From positions 124,001-188,000 of the forward strand of contig NZ_JACVOU010000004.1 of assembly GCF_018882205.1 (NCBI RefSeq): a stretch of DNA of 64,000 nt, read 5' to 3'. How positions within the stretch are numbered: the stretch's first letter is position 1; each line of letters begins with the position of its first letter. Positions 60,446-64,000 of the stretch are shown piece by piece. Both the position numbers and the translations under genes were made by a program. The notes under the pieces were generated by a model. That model was given only the letters and a program-made list of their open reading frames with translations. It ran no database searches and was not told the origin of the DNA. Source of the DNA: Polynucleobacter bastaniensis (GTDB lineage Bacteria > Pseudomonadota > Gammaproteobacteria > Burkholderiales > Burkholderiaceae).

Positions 60446-61405
60446 ATCAAATCCCATATTGAAATCGTCACGCCGGCACCGCAAGGTAGCCTGCACGGAA
60501 ATCGAATCACCGCATTACGCTGGCAGGATTTCTTGGAGAAACTCGGCTATGTGGTTGTAGTTAGTGAATCCTGGTCAGGTGACTACGCCGCTATGCTGAT
60601 AGCGCTGCATGCTTATCGAAGCCATTCATCCATCATGGCGTTTCATGAGCAGCTCCCTGATCGGCCAATTATCTTGGTTTTGACAGGTACTGATTTGTAT
60701 CGAGACATAGCGGTGCATGGTGAGGTACTGGACTCAATGGAGGTGGCAGATCAATTGGTTGTTTTACAGTCCTCAGCCTTGGATTCCATTCCAGTGCATC
60801 TACGACCTAAGGCTAGAGTGATTTATCAATCGGTTCAGGTTGATACCCCCGAGAGAGTCCTGAGTGAGAATTTTCAAGTCGTAGTGATTGGCCATCTAAG
60901 GGAGGAGAAGGATCCTTTTTGTATTGCCCGCAGCCTGCCCTTGATGCCATTCAATTGTAAGATTAAGGTTTTGCATTTAGGTATGGCCATGAATGAGCAA
61001 ATGGAGCGTACTGCTAAGGCGTATAGCGATACTCTAGGGCGTTACCAATGGATTGGCGAGATCAGTCATGCTGATACATTAAAGACTCTCTCTCAGAGTT
61101 GTCTGATGGTGATTTCCAGTCGGATGGAGGGCGGTGCTCATGTGGTTTCCGAGGCAATAGCACTAGGGGTTCCAGTGATCGCTTCGGATATTCTAGGTAA
61201 TCGTGGTCTGCTGGGAGATGACTATCTGGGTTACTATCCGGTGGGTGATGAGGTTGAACTCGCTACTCTGCTTTCTCGCGCAGAAACTATGCCCGATTTT
61301 TACTCTGCACTAAAAAAACAGATTGATATTCGTAAAGATCTAGTCAGTCCTGAGCGAGAGAGGCAATCCATTCAAGAGTTGATGAGCCAGCTACTTAAGG
61401 ATTAA
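60446..61405 (+). CDS. senB: Selenosugar synthase SenB
   Basis: SenB joins selenophosphate and UDP-GlcNAc-type sugar to give a selenosugar for selenoneine. It is a GT-B glycosyltransferase-like protein. The conserved N-terminal motif EIVTPAPQGSLHGNRITALRW is in frame but no ATG, GTG or TTG lies between the upstream stop (60392) and that motif; the first TTG (60533) would delete it. I therefore place the start at ATC 60446 (AGG six bases upstream) with ATT 60458 as alternative. C-terminal landmarks: GHLREEKDPF, SRMEGGAHVVSEAIALGVPV. Its stop lies 12 bp from the egtD stop. Confidence 0.88.
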   Translation: MKSHIEIVTPAPQGSLHGNRITALRWQDFLEKLGYVVVVSESWSGDYAAMLIALHAYRSHSSIMAFHEQLPDRPIILVLTGTDLYRDIAVHGEVLDSMEVADQLVVLQSSALDSIPVHLRPKARVIYQSVQVDTPERVLSENFQVVVIGHLREEKDPFCIARSLPLMPFNCKIKVLHLGMAMNEQMERTAKAYSDTLGRYQWIGEISHADTLKTLSQSCLMVISSRMEGGAHVVSEAIALGVPVIASDILGNRGLLGDDYLGYYPVGDEVELATLLSRAETMPDFYSALKKQIDIRKDLVSPERERQSIQELMSQLLKD

Positions 61406-61417
61406 GAGAAATGTCAA

Positions 61418-62347
61418 TTAGATGTTTGCAAAGCAAACTAAGAAGTGCTTATTAGGATCAGTCCAGCATTGGATCTCAGTGAACCCGGCATGACGAAGTT
61501 TTTCTGCAAAATTGTCCTGAGTGTACTTATAGCTATTTTCCGTATGAATTAAATCTCCCGCTTTAAAAGAGATAAGGTGATCTTGACTTCCATTGTCCGG
61601 CAGAGTTACTTGCACATCAGAGCGTGCTCGCAGATGCATCTCAATACGGGACTGGGAGGTGTTATAAAAAGCGTGGTGCTCCCAATCCTCAAGCTCAAAG
61701 TTGCTGCCAATGAGTCGATTAACGTTTAGTAGAGCATTCAAATTAAATGCAGCAGTGACTCCCAGTGGATCGTTGTAAGCGTGGTGCAGGGTTTCAATAT
61801 CCTTGACAAGATCGACGCCTATTAGGAGTCCGCCATTCCCATAGCACTCATGGGCAAGATTCATAAAAAACTGATCCGCTTTTTCGGGATCAAAGTTACC
61901 GATTGAGGAGCCTGGGTAGAAAAATACTTTCCGAAGTGCTTTAAGTTCAGGAAAGGCTAGCGGTAAGCTCAGATCGATAGTATGGGCTGACATCTCAATT
62001 TGAGGGAACTGCTTTTGAAGGTCAGTAACAGCGGCCTCTAAATATTCTTTTGAAATATCGAGCGCTCGATATTGCTTTGGCTTAATGCTATTAAAAAGTT
62101 GGCTACCTTTAGCGCAATTACCTGCGCCCAGATCCACTAAAACATCACAATGCGCTACCGCGTCGGCAATCTCATCCCGATAGGTGTCCATAATCCATTT
62201 CTCTGTGCGAGTTGGATAGTATTCATCGAGAAGCGTAATGACATCAAAAAGGTGTGAGCCGATATCATCATAAAAAAACTTTGGCGATATTGACGGCTTA
62301 TCAGCGCTAAGGCTGACCAGCAACTCTTCAGTCAAACTATTTTTCAT
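61418..62347 (-). CDS. egtD: L-histidine N-alpha-methyltransferase EgtD (hercynine synthase)
   Basis: EgtD trimethylates histidine with SAM to hercynine, the backbone of ergothioneine and selenoneine. The 309-residue protein has the family start FFYDDIGSHLFDVITLLDEYYPTRTE, the SAM motif LVDLGAGNCAKGSQLF and FFYPGSSIGNFDPEKA. It is the last gene of the senA-senC-egtD group on the minus strand, 12 bp after senC. Confidence 0.95.
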   Translation of the reverse strand: MKNSLTEELLVSLSADKPSISPKFFYDDIGSHLFDVITLLDEYYPTRTEKWIMDTYRDEIADAVAHCDVLVDLGAGNCAKGSQLFNSIKPKQYRALDISKEYLEAAVTDLQKQFPQIEMSAHTIDLSLPLAFPELKALRKVFFYPGSSIGNFDPEKADQFFMNLAHECYGNGGLLIGVDLVKDIETLHHAYNDPLGVTAAFNLNALLNVNRLIGSNFELEDWEHHAFYNTSQSRIEMHLRARSDVQVTLPDNGSQDHLISFKAGDLIHTENSYKYTQDNFAEKLRHAGFTEIQCWTDPNKHFLVCFANI

Positions 62348-62359
62348 TAGATCAATTCT

Positions 62360-63406
62360 TTAGGCGACAGATAGACCTGCACCCGCTACAAACCGACCGA
62401 TTTTTTGAGCGCTCGCAAAGCCGCCTACATTAAGGATTGAGAGGACTTCAGACTCTTGCTCTGGTGCGCAAGAAATCAGCAGGCCGCCGCTGGTTTGTGG
62501 ATCGGTAAGCACATTTTGTTGCCAAAGCTCTAGGTTGCTAGCGAGTTGAATTTCTTTGCCGTAGCCAGCCCAATTGCGCGTAGATGCGCCAGTAAAGATA
62601 TCTGCTTTGACATGCTCAATTGCTTCCTGCACAACTGGAATAGCATCCCAATGGATCTGTGCCATTAAATTAGAGCCTCTTGCCATCTCTAGCAAGTGAC
62701 CAGCCAAGCCAAAGCCAGTGACATCGGTTAAGGCGTGTACGCCATCTAGCTGGGAGAGTGCAACACCAGGCTTGTTTAGCTTAGTAGTGAGGGCAATCAT
62801 CTCTTTATAGCCTGCATCAGAGAGGACTTCTTTTTTCAGTGCCGCAGACAGAATGCCTACACCCAAAGGTTTACTGAGGATGATGCTGTCGCCTGCTTGA
62901 GCACCACTGTTACGTTTCAATTTTTTTGGATCAACTATCCCAATAGCGACGAGGCCATAAATTGGCTCTACCGTATCAATCGAGTGACCACCAGCAATCA
63001 TGATGCCTGCATCATTACAGACGGATTCCCCACCAGCAGTCACTTGCTGGATAACTTCTAAAGGCAATACTTGAATTGGCATGCCTAGTAGGGCGAGTGC
63101 AAATAGGGGCTGAGCACCCATTGCGTAAATGTCAGAAATTGCATTGGTAGCAGCAATGCGGCCAAACTCAAATGGATCATCTACGATTGGCATGAAGAAA
63201 TCTGTCGTAGCAACAATCGCCTGATTCTCATTAATCTGATAAACGGCAGCATCTTCATTGTTATCAGAACCCGCTAACAAGGCAGCGGGTAGATTGCGCA
63301 TTGGTGAGGCCTTCAGGATGTCACTTAAGATGCCAGGTGCAATCTTGCAGCCACAGCCTCCACCGTGAGATAAAGAAGTAAGGCGGCCGTTGTAAGGTGT
63401 AGTCAT
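62360..63406 (-). CDS. senC: Selenophosphate synthase SenC (SelD homologue)
   Basis: Makes selenophosphate from selenide and ATP. The 348-residue protein has the catalytic GGGCGCKIAPGIL loop (Cys18, Lys21; Cys, not Sec), the ATP-binding DDAAVYQ-like NEDAAVYQINENQAIVATTD and the TDVTGFGLAGHLLEMARG motif. As a SelD homologue it could also serve selenoprotein or tRNA selenation, but its place between senA and egtD argues for selenoneine. Which it is cannot be settled from sequence. Confidence 0.9.
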   Translation of the reverse strand: MTTPYNGRLTSLSHGGGCGCKIAPGILSDILKASPMRNLPAALLAGSDNNEDAAVYQINENQAIVATTDFFMPIVDDPFEFGRIAATNAISDIYAMGAQPLFALALLGMPIQVLPLEVIQQVTAGGESVCNDAGIMIAGGHSIDTVEPIYGLVAIGIVDPKKLKRNSGAQAGDSIILSKPLGVGILSAALKKEVLSDAGYKEMIALTTKLNKPGVALSQLDGVHALTDVTGFGLAGHLLEMARGSNLMAQIHWDAIPVVQEAIEHVKADIFTGASTRNWAGYGKEIQLASNLELWQQNVLTDPQTSGGLLISCAPEQESEVLSILNVGGFASAQKIGRFVAGAGLSVA

Positions 63407-63465
63407 AAAAATTCAGAAGATAAATTAAAGGTGGGGATTACCAGAACATCATGAGCTTACTCAAT

Positions 63466-64000
63466 TTAGAGTAAACACGTACGAAAGCCGCAAAAATGAT
63501 CGCCCCTATGAGCTTGATAAAAATTACGAAATGCCACTCTTTTTAAGCGATCGGGGGTAAATGAACTGCCACCCTTCAGTACCTGGTGGTTACCATCAAA
63601 CCAGGGCTGTGAATAGTCGACATAAGGATCAGCGCTAAATCCTGGAAAAGGTGCAAAAGTGCTGCTAGTCCACTCCCATAAATTAGAGGATTGCCAAGCC
63701 CCCTGTTTTTGCAGCATTAATAGGCTCAGCTCATGTTCGTTGGGTAAGCGCACTTGATGGTGTTCACAAAAACGCTGAGCATCTAGGTAACTAATATGAC
63801 GAACAGCTGCTGCGTGAGTTAAAGGTTGCCATTGATTAAAAATTCGCTCTAACCAGACATCTCCCTCCTGTTTCCAGTGGGAGGGTGGCGCTACAGGTGT
63901 GGACTGGGCAAGATTGTCTGGCGATTGCAAAAACTCTAGATAGTCCCCATTGGTGACCGGTGTACTTGCAATATCAAATGCCGGGAGATCAATAGAGTGC
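63466..64000 (-). CDS. senA: Selenoneine synthase SenA (EgtB-like), C-terminal part
   Basis: The open frame enters from the right window edge and ends at 63466; about 177 residues are visible, including the stretch before the first Met-like codon (IDLPAFDIASTPVTNGDYLE). This is the formylglycine-generating-enzyme-like domain of the EgtB family (PVTNGDYLEFL; SYLDAQRFCEHHQVRLPNEH; NLWEWTSS; FDGNHQVLKGGSS; HRGDHFCGFRTC). The N-terminal DinB-like domain is outside. SenA rather than EgtB is chosen because senC and senB are adjacent. Confidence 0.87.
   Translation of the reverse strand, partial: HSIDLPAFDIASTPVTNGDYLEFLQSPDNLAQSTPVAPPSHWKQEGDVWLERIFNQWQPLTHAAAVRHISYLDAQRFCEHHQVRLPNEHELSLLMLQKQGAWQSSNLWEWTSSTFAPFPGFSADPYVDYSQPWFDGNHQVLKGGSSFTPDRLKRVAFRNFYQAHRGDHFCGFRTCLL

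Noticed and set aside
62360..63406. SelD as evidence for selenocysteine incorporation
   Set aside because: No selA, selB, tRNA-Sec or UGA-containing selenoprotein is visible in the window; the sen context explains the gene.

Overview
The window looks like chromosomal DNA of a small-genome, moderately AT-rich betaproteobacterium of the Burkholderiaceae, most likely Polynucleobacter or a close relative. This is inferred from base composition, frequent TTG/GTG starts, flagellar gene order and gene content; no rRNA or other marker gene is present to prove it. I see no tRNA, rRNA, CRISPR array, transposase or phage gene.

Region 1 (1-32751) is a long flagellar locus. A FleS/FlrB-type histidine kinase and the start of its response regulator point left. 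A compact operon then runs right: fliF-G-H-I-J-K-L-M-N-O-P-Q-R. An unknown exported protein, a periplasmic alpha-carbonic anhydrase and a TPR glycosyltransferase-like protein follow. The second flagellar operon, flgB-C-D-E-F-G-H-I-J-K-L-motA-motB, starts at a near-perfect sigma-54 promoter (18021-18036). Three accessory envelope proteins, two of them Sel1-like, and flhB close the locus. Peculiarities are a FliK carrying almost identical 87-residue tandem repeats, a FliM without the usual N-terminal CheY-binding peptide, a FliF with a long charged coiled coil in its cytoplasmic tail, a FliL with an insertion, and a FlgJ without its hydrolase domain. fliE, flhA, fliC, fliD and chemotaxis genes are not in the window.

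Region 2 (32796-45394) is accessory DNA that seems tied to the flagellum. It holds three large repeat proteins without signal peptides (729, 816 and 1205 residues), a small membrane protein, a stand-alone FliG C-terminal domain protein, a spermidine-synthase-like protein and several small unknowns. Four genes here (the three repeat proteins and the small membrane protein) are each preceded by a FliA (sigma-28)-like box of identical geometry, TAAN-N16-GCCG(A/T). This suggests a late-flagellar regulon of surface or exported proteins, which I consider the best candidate for an undescribed system. The 1205-residue protein is an octapeptide solenoid organised in 56-residue super-repeats. The 729-residue gene is preceded by a perfect 20-bp-arm, all-A/T inverted repeat and a divergent winged-helix-like gene.

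Region 3 (45473-53424) is a cell-shape/cytoskeleton island: an M23 peptidase, three consecutive bactofilins, a ParA-like ATPase and several unknown proteins.

Region 4 (53490-64000) is devoted to peroxide and redox defence: ahpC-ahpF, a GST-like protein, a rubredoxin-less rubrerythrin, a heterodisulfide-reductase-like Fe-S protein with its DUF3501 partner, and OxyR with both redox cysteines (C199, C208). Next to OxyR lies a selenoneine biosynthesis locus: senB on the + strand converging on an egtD-senC-senA operon on the - strand. The conserved SenB N-terminus has no ATG/GTG/TTG in front of it, so it probably starts at a rare near-cognate codon.
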